A DNA stretch of 64,000 nucleotides from Gordonia malaquae NBRC 108250. GTDB taxonomy: Bacteria; Actinomycetota; Actinomycetes; Mycobacteriales; Mycobacteriaceae. Numbering within the stretch: position 1 is the stretch's first letter; each line of letters begins with the position of its first letter. The stretch is taken from contig NZ_BAOP01000019.1 in NCBI RefSeq assembly GCF_000344135.1, positions 1 through 64,000 on the forward strand, written 5' to 3'. This document shows positions 1 to 8,269 of the stretch, piece after piece. The translations under genes and the position numbers were made by a program. The notes below the pieces were generated by a model, which did no database searches, was not told the DNA's origin, and saw only the letters and a program-made list of their open reading frames with translations.

Positions 1-27
1 CCGGGATTCCGCCACGCATCAACTATC

Positions 28-54
28 GAACACAATAGCTAACCTATTGTGTTC
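28..54. repeat. 11-bp inverted repeat upstream of the HNH gene
   Basis: GAACACAATAG (28-38) is perfectly complemented by CTATTGTGTTC (44-54) across the 5-base spacer CTAAC. Near-identical 11-mers, CCGCCACGCAT (10-20) and CCGCCACACAT (54-64), flank it. It lies about 70 bp before the HNH gene, so it could be an operator, a promoter-proximal hairpin or part of a mobile unit. The sequence alone does not decide. Confidence 0.6.
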
Positions 55-122
55 CGCCACACATAGAAGTAAACTGGACATAACGACAACACCGGCAGGC
101 ATTCCGAAGGAGGTGACACCCC

Positions 123-1634
123 ATGACCAGCATCGATCTCCCCGACAACCCGGTCGACCTCGCGCGTCTGCAGGACGCGGTCGCGGAGAAGCTGGCCCGG
201 GTGTCCCTCGACGGGCTGTCGAATCGGGAGCTCCTCGATGTGGTGCAGGACGTGGAGCGTTCGCACCGCCGCAACGTCGGTGTTGATGCCCGGCTGTTCG
301 TCGAGGTCTCTGAGCGGGGTGCTCACCGTGATGTGGGATCGCCGTATCCGCAGCACTACCTGCAGCATCACCTGCGGTTGAGTGCGGGGGAGAACCGCCG
401 CAGGCGTGATGCCGCGGCCGGGTTGATCCCGATGTTCACCTTCACCGGTGAGAAGCTCGACTCGCCGTTGCCTGCGACGGCCGCCGCGGTCGCTGACGGG
501 GACCTGTCTCTCGAGCATGTCACCGAGATCGTGGCGATGGTCGAGAACATTCCCGCCGCGATCCCGGCCGAGGACAAGGCGCGTGCTGAGGCGCAACTGG
601 CCGAGGTCGCTCGGACGCTCACTCCGGAGGGCACGCGAACGGCGGGCAAGCGGATCCTGGCCCATCTTGATCCTGATGGTGAGCTCACCGATGATGCTGA
701 TCGCGCCCGTACGAGGGGTGTGACGTTGGCGCCGCAGGACCGCCGGTTGATGTCGGCGATCAGCGCCAGACTGACCCCGGCCGTGCGAGCCAAGCTTGAA
801 GCGTTGCTGGTGCTGTGGGCCGCGCCCGGGATGAACAATCCCGACGACCCGCAGTCGCCGTCGGGGGCGGCGACCGCCGTCGACCCGGCGGCCCTGGCGG
901 TTGCGCGTGAGCGTGACACTCGCACGCAGGCCCAGCGCAATCATGATGCGCTCGATGCGATGTGGACGGTGCTGCTCGAGACCGGTGGTCTCGGTGAGTC
1001 GACGGGGTTGCCCGCGCATCTGGTGGTGACCGCCTCGCTCGGCGATCTCGAGTCTCGTTCGGGTGTGGCGGTCACCGCGACCGGGACTCGTGTGCCGGTG
1101 AAGGATCTGGTGGAGATCGCCGCCGATGCCACGCCGTGGCTCGAGGTGTTCGGCGATGCGTCGTCGCAGGTCCTGTACCTGGGGCGGGGGAAGCGTTTGG
1201 CGTCGTTGCCGCAGCGGTTGGCGTTGTTTGGTCGGGATCGTGGGTGCACCGCGCCCGGCTGCACCGTGCCGTGGTCGCGGACCCAGGCTCACCATATGCC
1301 TGACTGGGCTGACGGTGGGCCGACCGACATCGACCATCTCGGCGGGGCGTGCGGCGGCCACAATCGGATCGTGTCCACCCGGCCGGGCGGGTGGGAGACC
1401 ACCATCGTCGAGGTGGGTCCGTTCGCCGGTTGGGTCGGGTGGCGGCCGACCGGGTCGAACCAGCCGTGGCAGGTCAACCACGCACTCCAACCCGAGAAAG
1501 CACTGCCAGAGCGGGCGGCCCGGACCACCGAGTCCGGGTCGGCCGTGGAGAAGTGGCTCGGCTGCCGGCTCCCCAGTCCACCACCGCGACCACCGGTCCC
1601 GGAAGGGACGGATGTGGTGCGCGACCCCGCCTGA
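123..1634 (+). CDS. DUF222 / HNH endonuclease domain protein (13E12 repeat family)
   Basis: A 503-residue protein of the actinobacterial DUF222-HNH family, called '13E12 repeat' proteins in mycobacteria. The N-terminal two thirds is the helical DUF222 region. The C-terminus (about residues 375-415) carries an HNH nuclease signature: two cysteines in GCTAPGC, then AHHMPDW, then DHL and GGHNR. These proteins are multicopy and variable between strains; their function is not established, though an HNH nuclease of mobile-element type is plausible. The ATG at 123 is fixed by a strong ribosome site AAGGAGGTG (107-115) seven bases upstream. A perfect hairpin overlaps the stop codon and an inverted repeat lies upstream, so the gene looks like a self-contained unit. 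Confidence 0.9.
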   Translation: MTSIDLPDNPVDLARLQDAVAEKLARVSLDGLSNRELLDVVQDVERSHRRNVGVDARLFVEVSERGAHRDVGSPYPQHYLQHHLRLSAGENRRRRDAAAGLIPMFTFTGEKLDSPLPATAAAVADGDLSLEHVTEIVAMVENIPAAIPAEDKARAEAQLAEVARTLTPEGTRTAGKRILAHLDPDGELTDDADRARTRGVTLAPQDRRLMSAISARLTPAVRAKLEALLVLWAAPGMNNPDDPQSPSGAATAVDPAALAVARERDTRTQAQRNHDALDAMWTVLLETGGLGESTGLPAHLVVTASLGDLESRSGVAVTATGTRVPVKDLVEIAADATPWLEVFGDASSQVLYLGRGKRLASLPQRLALFGRDRGCTAPGCTVPWSRTQAHHMPDWADGGPTDIDHLGGACGGHNRIVSTRPGGWETTIVEVGPFAGWVGWRPTGSNQPWQVNHALQPEKALPERAARTTESGSAVEKWLGCRLPSPPPRPPVPEGTDVVRDPA

Positions 1635-1649
1635 CATGGTCAGGCGGGG
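1625..1649 (+). terminator. perfect 11-bp hairpin overlapping the HNH stop codon
   Basis: CCCCGCCTGAC (1625-1635), loop ATG, GTCAGGCGGGG (1639-1649). The TGA stop of the HNH gene (1632-1634) lies inside the left arm. There is no T-run after it. It probably ends transcription of the HNH gene and of the convergent phosphatase gene. Confidence 0.7.
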
Positions 1650-1667
1650 ACACCGCCATGCCCGATG

Positions 1668-2477
1668 TCAGGCAAGCATGCGCGCGCGGAGCTTGTCGAT
1701 CGTCGCCTGGTCGATCTTCAGACCCTTGCGAACGTAGCGGTCCATCGAACCGTAGAGACGCTTCACCTGATCGAACGCGGCATTCAGCCAGGACAGCTCA
1801 ACGGCGTCGCTGCGGCCGAGGTACGTGTTCGACTTCATGAAGTCGGCTTCGATGGTCGCGCGCGGGACGCCGAGGATGCTCAGGATGATCGCGGTGCCCC
1901 AGCCTGTGCGGTCCTTGCCCGCGCTGCAGTGGAAGACCACGCCGCCGGGGTTGGTGGCGGCGGCTTTGACGAGGTCACGGAAGGCCGCGTCCGAGCCGAC
2001 GAAGCTGACCATGAACGGGTAGCCGATGCTCTGCCCGACGTTCGACGACTTCGTCGTGTATGCGTCGATCAATGCGCGCCCGAGTGTGATCGGCACGAAT
2101 TCGTGGAACCAGAGTCCGCTGTTCAGGCTGACGACGTCGGCCACCTGGTAGCGGATGCCTGCGGGCATCTGATCGGGCGCCTCATCGCGTTCGGATGCGT
2201 TGCGGAGGTCCACGTCGAGGGTGATTCCGAGGTCGACGAGTGTCTGCTTGTCGGCGTCGGTGAGGTTGCTCAACTTGTTGGAGCGGAACAACTCCCCGGT
2301 GCGGACGGTCTTGCCGTCCACCGTCTCGTACCCGCCGATGTCGCGGAAGTTCGAGGCACTCGCCAGTCGAGGGGCGGCCGACGCGGTGCCCGCCACGCCG
2401 GGAACCAGTGCGATGGCGGCGAGGACTGCGAGGAACAGTGTTGCAGCGCGGAGGGGCAGCGAGCGGAAGGTGATCAC
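1668..2477 (-). CDS. secreted tyrosine-protein phosphatase (MptpB/LipA-like)
   Basis: A 269-residue protein with an N-terminal signal peptide (basic start, hydrophobic core, Ala-rich cleavage region near residue 35) followed by a protein tyrosine phosphatase domain. ASNFRDIGGYETVDG near the mature N-terminus is the typical opening of this family (Y_phosphatase3, as in mycobacterial PtpB). The catalytic P-loop HCSAGKDRTG (CX5R: Cys nucleophile, Arg) lies near residues 183-192. It should dephosphorylate phosphotyrosine, phosphoserine or phosphoinositide substrates outside the cytoplasm. It stands alone, convergent with the HNH gene. The substrate cannot be told from sequence. Confidence 0.87.
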   Translation of the reverse strand: MITFRSLPLRAATLFLAVLAAIALVPGVAGTASAAPRLASASNFRDIGGYETVDGKTVRTGELFRSNKLSNLTDADKQTLVDLGITLDVDLRNASERDEAPDQMPAGIRYQVADVVSLNSGLWFHEFVPITLGRALIDAYTTKSSNVGQSIGYPFMVSFVGSDAAFRDLVKAAATNPGGVVFHCSAGKDRTGWGTAIILSILGVPRATIEADFMKSNTYLGRSDAVELSWLNAAFDQVKRLYGSMDRYVRKGLKIDQATIDKLRARMLA

Positions 2478-2606
2478 TGCCGGAGACTAGCGCCGCGACG
2501 TGGCGATCGCACGGCGCAGTGTCGTGTTCGGCACGAATCGTCGGCTTCCATCGCGTGAACTTCGATCGAGCGACAAGGCGGTACGCATCACGTGCACTAT
2601 GAAGGC

Positions 2607-3116
2607 ATGAGTCGTCACGTGGTGGTCGCCACTGGGTTGGGCCCGGTGACGATCGTCGCTGACGGCGACTGTGTCGTCGGGCTGTACTTCGACGATCAGG
2701 CGAGACGTCCCGAGGACTCACGCTTCGGCGAGGACGTCAGCTCCGCGCCGGATGCATTGCTTAGAGCTGCGTCGTCCCAACTCGCGGAGTACCTCGCGGG
2801 GGAGCGGACGACGTTCGACCTGCCTCTGGCACTTGTGGGCACGGACTTCCAGCGCAAAGTGTGGGCCATGTTGGAGGAGATCCCGTTCGGCGAGACGGTC
2901 AGCTACGGGTGGGTGGCCGAGCGTCTCGGCGGCAAAGGCCTGTCGTACGCAGTCGGTCAGGCGGTCGGCTCGAACCCGATCGGCGTGATCGTTCCGTGCC
3001 ATCGGGTGATCGGCTCAGACGGCTCGCTCACGGGATACGCCGGCGGTCTCGAGCGGAAACAGGCGCTCCTGACCCTTGAAGAACCGCCGGCCGAAGACGC
3101 AGGCCGGTTGTTCTGA
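2607..3116 (+). CDS. ogt: methylated-DNA--protein-cysteine methyltransferase
   Basis: Suicide DNA-repair protein that moves the methyl group from O6-methylguanine to its own cysteine. The active site PCHRVIGSDGSLTGYAGG contains the acceptor Cys near residue 131; the upstream helix-turn-helix (FGETVSYGWVAERLG) positions the DNA. At 169 residues it matches stand-alone Ogt without an Ada domain. Two starts compete: GTG at 2592 and ATG at 2607. The ATG gives the family's normal N-terminus, so it is chosen, but its nearest purine run (GAAGG, 2601-2605) is very close, so the start is not certain. Confidence 0.9.
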   Translation: MSRHVVVATGLGPVTIVADGDCVVGLYFDDQARRPEDSRFGEDVSSAPDALLRAASSQLAEYLAGERTTFDLPLALVGTDFQRKVWAMLEEIPFGETVSYGWVAERLGGKGLSYAVGQAVGSNPIGVIVPCHRVIGSDGSLTGYAGGLERKQALLTLEEPPAEDAGRLF

Positions 3117-3125
3117 CGGGCTACG

Positions 3126-3199
3126 TGCCCCCAGTCGGACTCGAACCGACACTTTGCGGATTTTAAGTCCGCTGCCTCTGCCAATTGGGCTATGGGGGC
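3126..3199 (-). tRNA. tRNA-Leu (anticodon UAA), class I-like shape
   Basis: Read on the minus strand: acceptor GCCCCCA pairs with TGGGGGC; anticodon stem GCGGA/TCCGC encloses the loop CTTAAAA, giving anticodon TAA (UUA codon, Leu); the T arm GTCGG-TTCGAGT-CCGAC is perfect; the discriminator is A and CCA is not encoded. The variable region is only AAAGT, so there is no long variable arm as expected of bacterial tRNA-Leu. It is 74 nt long. It sits between ogt and a TetR gene. Confidence 0.87.
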
Positions 3200-3270
3200 G
3201 CGGGGACAAGCATGCCAGGTGTGTCGGACGAAACAGTCGTGCGGCTGGCCCTTCTCGAAAAAATGAGTAC

Positions 3271-3284
3271 GCTCAATATTGAGC
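3271..3284. promoter_or_regulatory. palindromic operator upstream of the TetR gene
   Basis: GCTCAATATTGAGC is a perfect 14-bp palindrome 23 bp before the start of the downstream TetR gene, with a further TGAG half-site at 3264-3267. Its position between promoter and ribosome site suggests autoregulation of the tetR-hydroxyacyl-CoA dehydrogenase operon. Confidence 0.6.
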
Positions 3285-3307
3285 ACGATCCGTAGAGGAG
3301 GCGCGAG

Positions 3308-3940
3308 ATGGAGCGGGGACGACGCGACCGCAACATGGCGGACAAGCGCGATCGCATCTTCCGGGCAGCCTCCGACCTCTTCGACGAGCACGGCTTCGAA
3401 TCGGTTACGACTCGGCAGATCTCCGACCGCGCCGACGTCGCCGCAGGCACCCTCTTTCGCTACGCGTCGTCCAAGGGCGAGTTGCTGTTGATGATCTACA
3501 ACGAGAGGTTCGCCGCCGCGCTCGACGAGGGAATCGTCGTAGCTGAAGCCGCGTCGGACGTCGTCGACGCGCTCCTCGCTGTCGTCGAGCCGATCCTGGC
3601 GAGCGCTCGAACTCGACCGGAGGACGCCGCCGCCTACCAGCGGGAACTGATCTTCGGCGCTCCGGCCGAGCGATACCGCGCCGAGGGGCTCGAACTCGTC
3701 GCGCGGACGCAGACGGCGATCGTCGACGTGCTCGAGCGAGAAGCTTCGCGGCAGGGCCTCGACCCGTCGCCCACTGCCGCTCGCCTGGCCGGTCGCACCG
3801 CATTCGCGGCCGTCCACCTCGCCGTCGCAGCGCATGCGGCGAGCGCACCCACAGACTCCGCCGACGACCTTCGCCGCCAACTGCGGCAGATCGTGGACGG
3901 CTACCTGATCGACCCTTCTCACGAGAGGAACCGGCAATGA
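3308..3940 (+). CDS. TetR/AcrR family transcriptional regulator
   Basis: 210 residues. The N-terminal TetR DNA-binding domain (about residues 10-57) has the typical helix-turn-helix: FDEHGFESVTTRQISDRADV, then AAGTLFRYASSKGELL. The C-terminal ligand domain is unassigned. The start is set by GAGGAGG (3295-3301) seven bases upstream. Its stop overlaps the next start as ATGA, so it is translationally coupled to the 3-hydroxyacyl-CoA dehydrogenase; the ligand may be an acyl-CoA, which is inference from the neighbour. A perfect palindrome (3271-3284) in its promoter is the likely binding site. Confidence 0.88.
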   Translation: MERGRRDRNMADKRDRIFRAASDLFDEHGFESVTTRQISDRADVAAGTLFRYASSKGELLLMIYNERFAAALDEGIVVAEAASDVVDALLAVVEPILASARTRPEDAAAYQRELIFGAPAERYRAEGLELVARTQTAIVDVLEREASRQGLDPSPTAARLAGRTAFAAVHLAVAAHAASAPTDSADDLRRQLRQIVDGYLIDPSHERNRQ

Positions 3941-4791
3941 CCGACATCAAGAAAGTGGTAGTCCTCGGCACAGGCGTGCTCGGATCGCAGATCGCGTTCC
4001 AGTCCGCCTATCACGGCTTCGACGTCACCGCGTACGACATCAACGACGACGTCCTGGAGCAGGCGAAGGGTCGATTCGCCGGGCTGGTCGACACCTACAA
4101 GAACGAGGTGAAGGGCGCAGCTGACGGCAAGGCAGATGAGGCCCTGACGCGCGTGGCCTACTCGTCCGATCTCGCGGACGCCGTGAAGGACGCCGATCTG
4201 GTCATCGAGGCGATCCCGGAGATCCTCGACCTCAAGCGCAGCACCTACGCCACCCTCGGCGACGTCGCACCGGCCAAGACTATCTTCGCGACCAACTCGT
4301 CGACCCTGCTGCCCAGCGACATCGCCGACTCGACCGGCCGCCCTGACCGATTCCTCGCGCTGCACTTCGCCAACCACGTGTGGGCGTTCAACACCGCCGA
4401 GATCATGGGCACCGCCCAGACCGACCCGGCAGTGTTCGACACCGTGGTCGAGTTCGCGGGGGAGATCGGCATGGTGCCGATCCCGATCCACAAGGAGAAG
4501 GCGGGCTACGTCCTCAACTCGATGCTGGTGCCGTTCCTCAACGCCGGTCTTGCGCTCGCGGCAGGCGGCTACGCCGCCCCGGAAGACGTCGACAAGACCT
4601 GGCGCATCGGCACCGGAGCGCCGATGGGTCCGTTCCAGATCTACGACGTCGTCGGACTCAACACCCCGTACAACATCCTGATGAACGGCGGCGACGACGA
4701 GCAGAAGCTCGCCGCCTGGCTCAAGGAGAACTACATCGACAAGGGCAAGCTCGGCCTCGCCGCCGGAGAGGGCTTCTACAAGTACAGCTAG
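3937..4791 (+). CDS. 3-hydroxyacyl-CoA (3-hydroxybutyryl-CoA) dehydrogenase
   Basis: 284 residues, the usual size of a stand-alone NAD-dependent 3-hydroxyacyl-CoA dehydrogenase. Rossmann dinucleotide motif GTGVLGSQIAF near residues 11-21, with the acidic residue at the end of strand 2 (TAYDIND) favouring NAD. The catalytic histidine lies in LHFANHVW near residue 147, followed by the C-terminal helical domain (NSMLVPFLNAGLAL). It oxidises the beta-hydroxyl of acyl-CoA in beta-oxidation or reduces acetoacetyl-CoA. It is co-transcribed with the overlapping TetR gene. Its TAG stop overlaps the stop of the convergent TetR gene by two bases. Confidence 0.88.
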   Translation: MTDIKKVVVLGTGVLGSQIAFQSAYHGFDVTAYDINDDVLEQAKGRFAGLVDTYKNEVKGAADGKADEALTRVAYSSDLADAVKDADLVIEAIPEILDLKRSTYATLGDVAPAKTIFATNSSTLLPSDIADSTGRPDRFLALHFANHVWAFNTAEIMGTAQTDPAVFDTVVEFAGEIGMVPIPIHKEKAGYVLNSMLVPFLNAGLALAAGGYAAPEDVDKTWRIGTGAPMGPFQIYDVVGLNTPYNILMNGGDDEQKLAAWLKENYIDKGKLGLAAGEGFYKYS

Positions 4792-5375
4792 TCGCAGACC
4801 AGGGGGAGGAACACCTCGTCGACGATCGCCTCGAGCGTCTCGTCGGGGACCGGCTTCAGGGTCATCAAGACCTCGTGGCGATACAGATTGAACGGCACGG
4901 CTCGCACCAACGGTGTGAGCCGTGCTTCGTCTATGTCGCCACGCGCGACAGCGCGATCGAGGATCTCGTCGATCCCCAACCGCTGCCCGCCCAGCAGGAG
5001 GTCGCGGACGTCGCTCGGCGTGGAGCCGGACTCGTCGTAATACTCGCCGAGACTGGCGGAGAGCAGGACGAGGAAGTTCGATCGTCGCTGGTTGGAGCGA
5101 CGCAGAGCGGCGAGCAGGTCGCCGCGCAGGCTTCCGGTGTCGGGGGCCGACACGTCCTCGGCGGCTCCATGGTGACGGATGGTCGCCTGCAGGAGTTCGG
5201 TGCGTGACGACCACCGCCGGTACAGGACCGGGCGTGACGTTCCAGCTCGCTCTGCTACGGCCTCGAACGTGAATCCGGCGTATCCGCGCTCGGTCAATTG
5301 CTCCCACGCCGCGTCGAGCAGCGCTGCTTCCAGCTCGGCTCCGCGCCTGCGCGTCGGCTTCCCATTAAGAGTCAC
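4788..5375 (-). CDS. TetR/AcrR repressor of the divergent MFS transporter
   Basis: 195 residues: N-terminal TetR helix-turn-helix (ERGYAGFTFEAVAERAGTSR, then PVLYRRWSSRTELL) and a C-terminal ligand domain. The start is GTG at 5375; the ATG codons nearby are out of frame. It is divergent from the MFS efflux gene at 5446 with 70 bp between them. This interval contains a 15-bp inverted repeat whose arms cover both putative -10 boxes. This is the classic drug-responsive regulator/efflux-pump pair. Confidence 0.88.
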   Translation of the reverse strand: MTLNGKPTRRRGAELEAALLDAAWEQLTERGYAGFTFEAVAERAGTSRPVLYRRWSSRTELLQATIRHHGAAEDVSAPDTGSLRGDLLAALRRSNQRRSNFLVLLSASLGEYYDESGSTPSDVRDLLLGGQRLGIDEILDRAVARGDIDEARLTPLVRAVPFNLYRHEVLMTLKPVPDETLEAIVDEVFLPLVCD

Positions 5376-5426
5376 TTGCGCATCTTATCTCATCGGCCTA
5401 CAGTCGGCGGCAGATAAGATACGCAA
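5376..5426. promoter_or_regulatory. divergent promoter with 15-bp inverted repeat
   Basis: TTGCGCATCTTATCT (5376-5390) and AGATAAGATACGCAA (5412-5426) are inverted copies with one mismatch, 21 bp apart. Each arm contains TAAGAT, a good -10 box, reading outward to the TetR gene (minus) and to the MFS gene (plus). One regulator bound here would shut both promoters. Confidence 0.7.
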
Positions 5427-5445
5427 CTGAATCTAATGAGGTTTC

Positions 5446-6837
5446 ATGAGCACTCAGACGCTCGACGCGATACCTGCCGAAGCCAAACGGGTGGCGGTCG
5501 CCGTCATCGCCGGGCTGATCGCACCGATCCTGGACACCACCATCGTGACCATCGGCTTCGATCGCCTGGCCGCGGCGATGTCGGCATCCGTCGACACCAT
5601 CGGCTGGACCAACACCGGCTACTTGCTCGCACTCGCTGTCGCGGTTCCGCTCGCCGGCTGGTCGGCGTTGCGATTCGGATCTAGGACGGTGTGGCGGACC
5701 GGTCTCGCAGTGTTCCTGCTCGGGTCGGTGCTGTGCGCGTCAGCTTGGAACATCCACGCGCTCATCGTGTTCCGCGTGCTCCAAGGCCTGGGTGCAGGAT
5801 TGCTGTTCCCGTTGATGACGTCCGTACTGGTGGCGGCGAGCGGCGGGCGTGCCCTCGGCCGACTCGTAGCGATGGTGAGCGTCCCCACCGCCCTCGGCCC
5901 GATTCTGGGACCCGTCGTCGGCGGCGTCATCCTCAACTGGCTGGATTGGCGGTGGCTGTTCCTCGTCAACGTTCCGGTCTGCCTCATCGCGCTCGCGCTT
6001 TCCGGTCGGATTCCGGACGACCGGTCGCAGAGCCGGACACCGCTCGACTGGGTCGGTCTGATGCTGCTCGCGCCGGGACTCGTGGGTGTGCTTCTCGGCT
6101 TGTCCAATGTTCACGCGGGGTTCGTTCGGGCAGACGTGCTTATCCCGGCGACCATCGGCCTGGTCCTGCTCGCGGGCTTCGTGGTGCGTGGCCTGCATCC
6201 CCGTCGCCCGATGCTCGTCGACGTGCGGGTGCTCGGACGACGAGCGGTCGCATCGTCGTCCGTCGCGCTCTTCTTCTTCGGCGTGGCGTCGTTCGGCGCG
6301 ATGCTCGCGCTGCCGCTGTACCTCCAGCAGATCCGCGGAGAATCGGTCCTCGCCGCTGCGTTCGTGCTGGTCCCGCAGGGTGTCGGCGCTCTCGCCAGCC
6401 GAACGATTGGCGGCCACCTGACTGATGCGATCGGAGCCAGGCGGGTCGCGGTCGCAGGTTTCGCGGTGGTCGCCGTCGCGACGATTCCTTTTGCACTCGT
6501 CGATGTCGACACGCCTCTCTGGTGGCTGATGGCAGCGTTGTTCATCCGGGGTCTCGGCCTTGGCGTGTTGCTCAGCCCGATCATGTCGGCGTCGTTCGTC
6601 GGGCTGCCATCGGACATGAAGCACGACGCGTCGATGGTCACGCGGACGTTCCAGCAGGTCGGCGGGTCGGTCGGGACCGCGATCGTCGCCGTTGTCCTCA
6701 CTGCGGGGACGGCAGACGCTGCCGGCTTCCGCGACGCGTTCTGGTGGACGGTCGTCCTGACCGCCGCCGGTGCGCTGCTCGCACTGCGGATGCCGGGAAC
6801 ATCCGCGCCGGTACCGGCGTTGCAGAAGATTGATTGA
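5446..6837 (+). CDS. MFS drug efflux transporter (DHA2 / EmrB-QacA family)
   Basis: 463 residues, almost entirely hydrophobic, consistent with the 14-helix DHA2 group of proton-drug antiporters. The first helix has the family motif ending LDTTIVTIGF (motif D1), and motif C-like glycine/proline spacing follows in helix 5 (PTALGPILGPVVGG). The ATG at 5446 follows GAGG (5438-5441). It is divergent from a TetR repressor across a shared operator, so expression is probably induced by its substrate. The substrate is unknown. Confidence 0.87.
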   Translation: MSTQTLDAIPAEAKRVAVAVIAGLIAPILDTTIVTIGFDRLAAAMSASVDTIGWTNTGYLLALAVAVPLAGWSALRFGSRTVWRTGLAVFLLGSVLCASAWNIHALIVFRVLQGLGAGLLFPLMTSVLVAASGGRALGRLVAMVSVPTALGPILGPVVGGVILNWLDWRWLFLVNVPVCLIALALSGRIPDDRSQSRTPLDWVGLMLLAPGLVGVLLGLSNVHAGFVRADVLIPATIGLVLLAGFVVRGLHPRRPMLVDVRVLGRRAVASSSVALFFFGVASFGAMLALPLYLQQIRGESVLAAAFVLVPQGVGALASRTIGGHLTDAIGARRVAVAGFAVVAVATIPFALVDVDTPLWWLMAALFIRGLGLGVLLSPIMSASFVGLPSDMKHDASMVTRTFQQVGGSVGTAIVAVVLTAGTADAAGFRDAFWWTVVLTAAGALLALRMPGTSAPVPALQKID

Positions 6838-6864
6838 GTCATTCTGTTTGGAGGCGCTACACAC

Positions 6865-7572
6865 ATGCAGGTCGAGATCTGGACCGACGTCAACTGCCCG
6901 TTCTGCTACCTCGGAAAGAAGCGCTTCAACGACGCTCTCGCCGAGTTCGATGGACGCGAGTCGGTCTCCGTCACTCACCGTTCGTTCGAGCTCGACCCCA
7001 CGATTCCCGCGGGAACGTCCGGCAGCGTGGTGGAGCACCTGGCACAGAAGTACGGTCGTACGCTGGAGCAGGCTGCCGACGGCGAACGGCAGCTCGGTGC
7101 CGCGGCGAATGAGGCGGGCCTCGAGTACGTGACGTCGGGCCGGGACTACGGCAATTCGTTCGACATGCACCGCCTGCTGCAGTGGGCGGCTCAGCTCGGC
7201 CGTCAGGAGCAGCTGCTCGACGCGCTGTACGTCGCGAACTTCGCCGAGCAGGCTCCGCTGTTCGGCGACGATGACAGGCTCGTGCAGGTCGCGACGGGTG
7301 CGGGCTTCGATGAGGCCGCAGTCCGCGAGGTGCTCAACGATCCATCGCGCTACGCCGACGAGGTCCGACGCGACGAGGCGCAGGCCCAGGAGTTCGGCGT
7401 CGGCGGTGTCCCGTTCTATGTCTTCGATCGCAAGTATGCGGTGTCGGGGGCGCAGTCGTCGGAGGTGTTCGCGCAGGCTCTGGCGAAGGCGTGGGCGGAT
7501 CGTCCGGGGCCGACGCTCATCGCTGACGGCGATGCGTGCGGGCCAGACGGCTGCGCTGTCCCACAGAACTGA
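6865..7572 (+). CDS. DsbA-family oxidoreductase (FrnE-like)
   Basis: 235 residues of the cytoplasmic FrnE/DsbA-like thioredoxin family; no signal peptide. The active-site CPFC is at residues 11-14 (WTDVNCPFCYLGKKRF), the helical insertion follows, and the cis-proline loop is GGVPFYVFD. Two extra cysteines near the C-terminus (ACGPDGC), a feature of FrnE, may form a second redox pair. The start is supported by GGAGG at 6850-6854. It lies between the MFS pump and another TetR gene. The physiological substrate is not known. Confidence 0.87.
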   Translation: MQVEIWTDVNCPFCYLGKKRFNDALAEFDGRESVSVTHRSFELDPTIPAGTSGSVVEHLAQKYGRTLEQAADGERQLGAAANEAGLEYVTSGRDYGNSFDMHRLLQWAAQLGRQEQLLDALYVANFAEQAPLFGDDDRLVQVATGAGFDEAAVREVLNDPSRYADEVRRDEAQAQEFGVGGVPFYVFDRKYAVSGAQSSEVFAQALAKAWADRPGPTLIADGDACGPDGCAVPQN

Positions 7573-7608
7573 CACACCCAAGAAGTAGAACGCGTTACAG
7601 TTCGCAGT

Positions 7609-8259
7609 GTGGCGCGCATGACCAAACCCCCTGACGACACTGGACGAGTGATTCTCGGGCTCGACGCAGCCGAACGAGCCGAGCGTCGACGACAGCTGCT
7701 CTTGGACACGGCGCTCGAGATGTTCGCCACGGCCGGCTTCGCCGGCACGACCATCGAAGCCCTGTGCCAGACCGCACTGGTTGGCAACAAGGCCTTCTAT
7801 GAGCATTTCCGCAACAAAGAGGAGTGCTACGTAGCGCTGTTGCAGCGGTGCACGGAACGGACGTTCACCAGGGTCGTCGAGGCGATCCCGCACGACGACG
7901 TTGACGAGGAGACGACGACTCGGGCACTCGTCGGCGCGCTCGCCCACGCGCTCACCGACGATCCCCGCGTCAGCATCGTCACGTTCGGCGTCGCCGGCGG
8001 AATCACGGTTCGGATCGACAAGCTTCGTCGCGAGAACCGGCGCGGTGCGTCGAGCCTGGTCGTCTCGACCTGGGAGCGATCCGGCGACGACCTGCCCGAG
8101 AACGTCGGGGCGATTGCCCTCGCAGTGATCGGCGGACTGTTCGGCCTCATCGGCGACGAACTCGATCGCGTCGACTACCGACCGGATCCGTCCGCCGTCG
8201 ATGAGCTGATCACCAACATGGGCGATTTTGTGCTCGCCGTCCGCCGCGGAATGCACTGA
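7609..8259 (+). CDS. TetR/AcrR family transcriptional regulator
   Basis: 216 residues with the TetR helix-turn-helix near residues 40-70 (FATAGFAGTTIEALCQTALV, then KAFYEHFRNKEECYVALLQ). The N-terminus is longer than usual. Starts GTG 7609 and ATG 7618 are both possible; a -10-like TACAGT (7596-7601) ends seven bases before the GTG and no ribosome site is visible, so the mRNA may be leaderless. AACGCGTT in the promoter is a small palindrome. No partner gene is obvious: the neighbour on the right is convergent. Confidence 0.84.
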   Translation: MARMTKPPDDTGRVILGLDAAERAERRRQLLLDTALEMFATAGFAGTTIEALCQTALVGNKAFYEHFRNKEECYVALLQRCTERTFTRVVEAIPHDDVDEETTTRALVGALAHALTDDPRVSIVTFGVAGGITVRIDKLRRENRRGASSLVVSTWERSGDDLPENVGAIALAVIGGLFGLIGDELDRVDYRPDPSAVDELITNMGDFVLAVRRGMH

Positions 8260-8269
8260 CCGATGCAGA

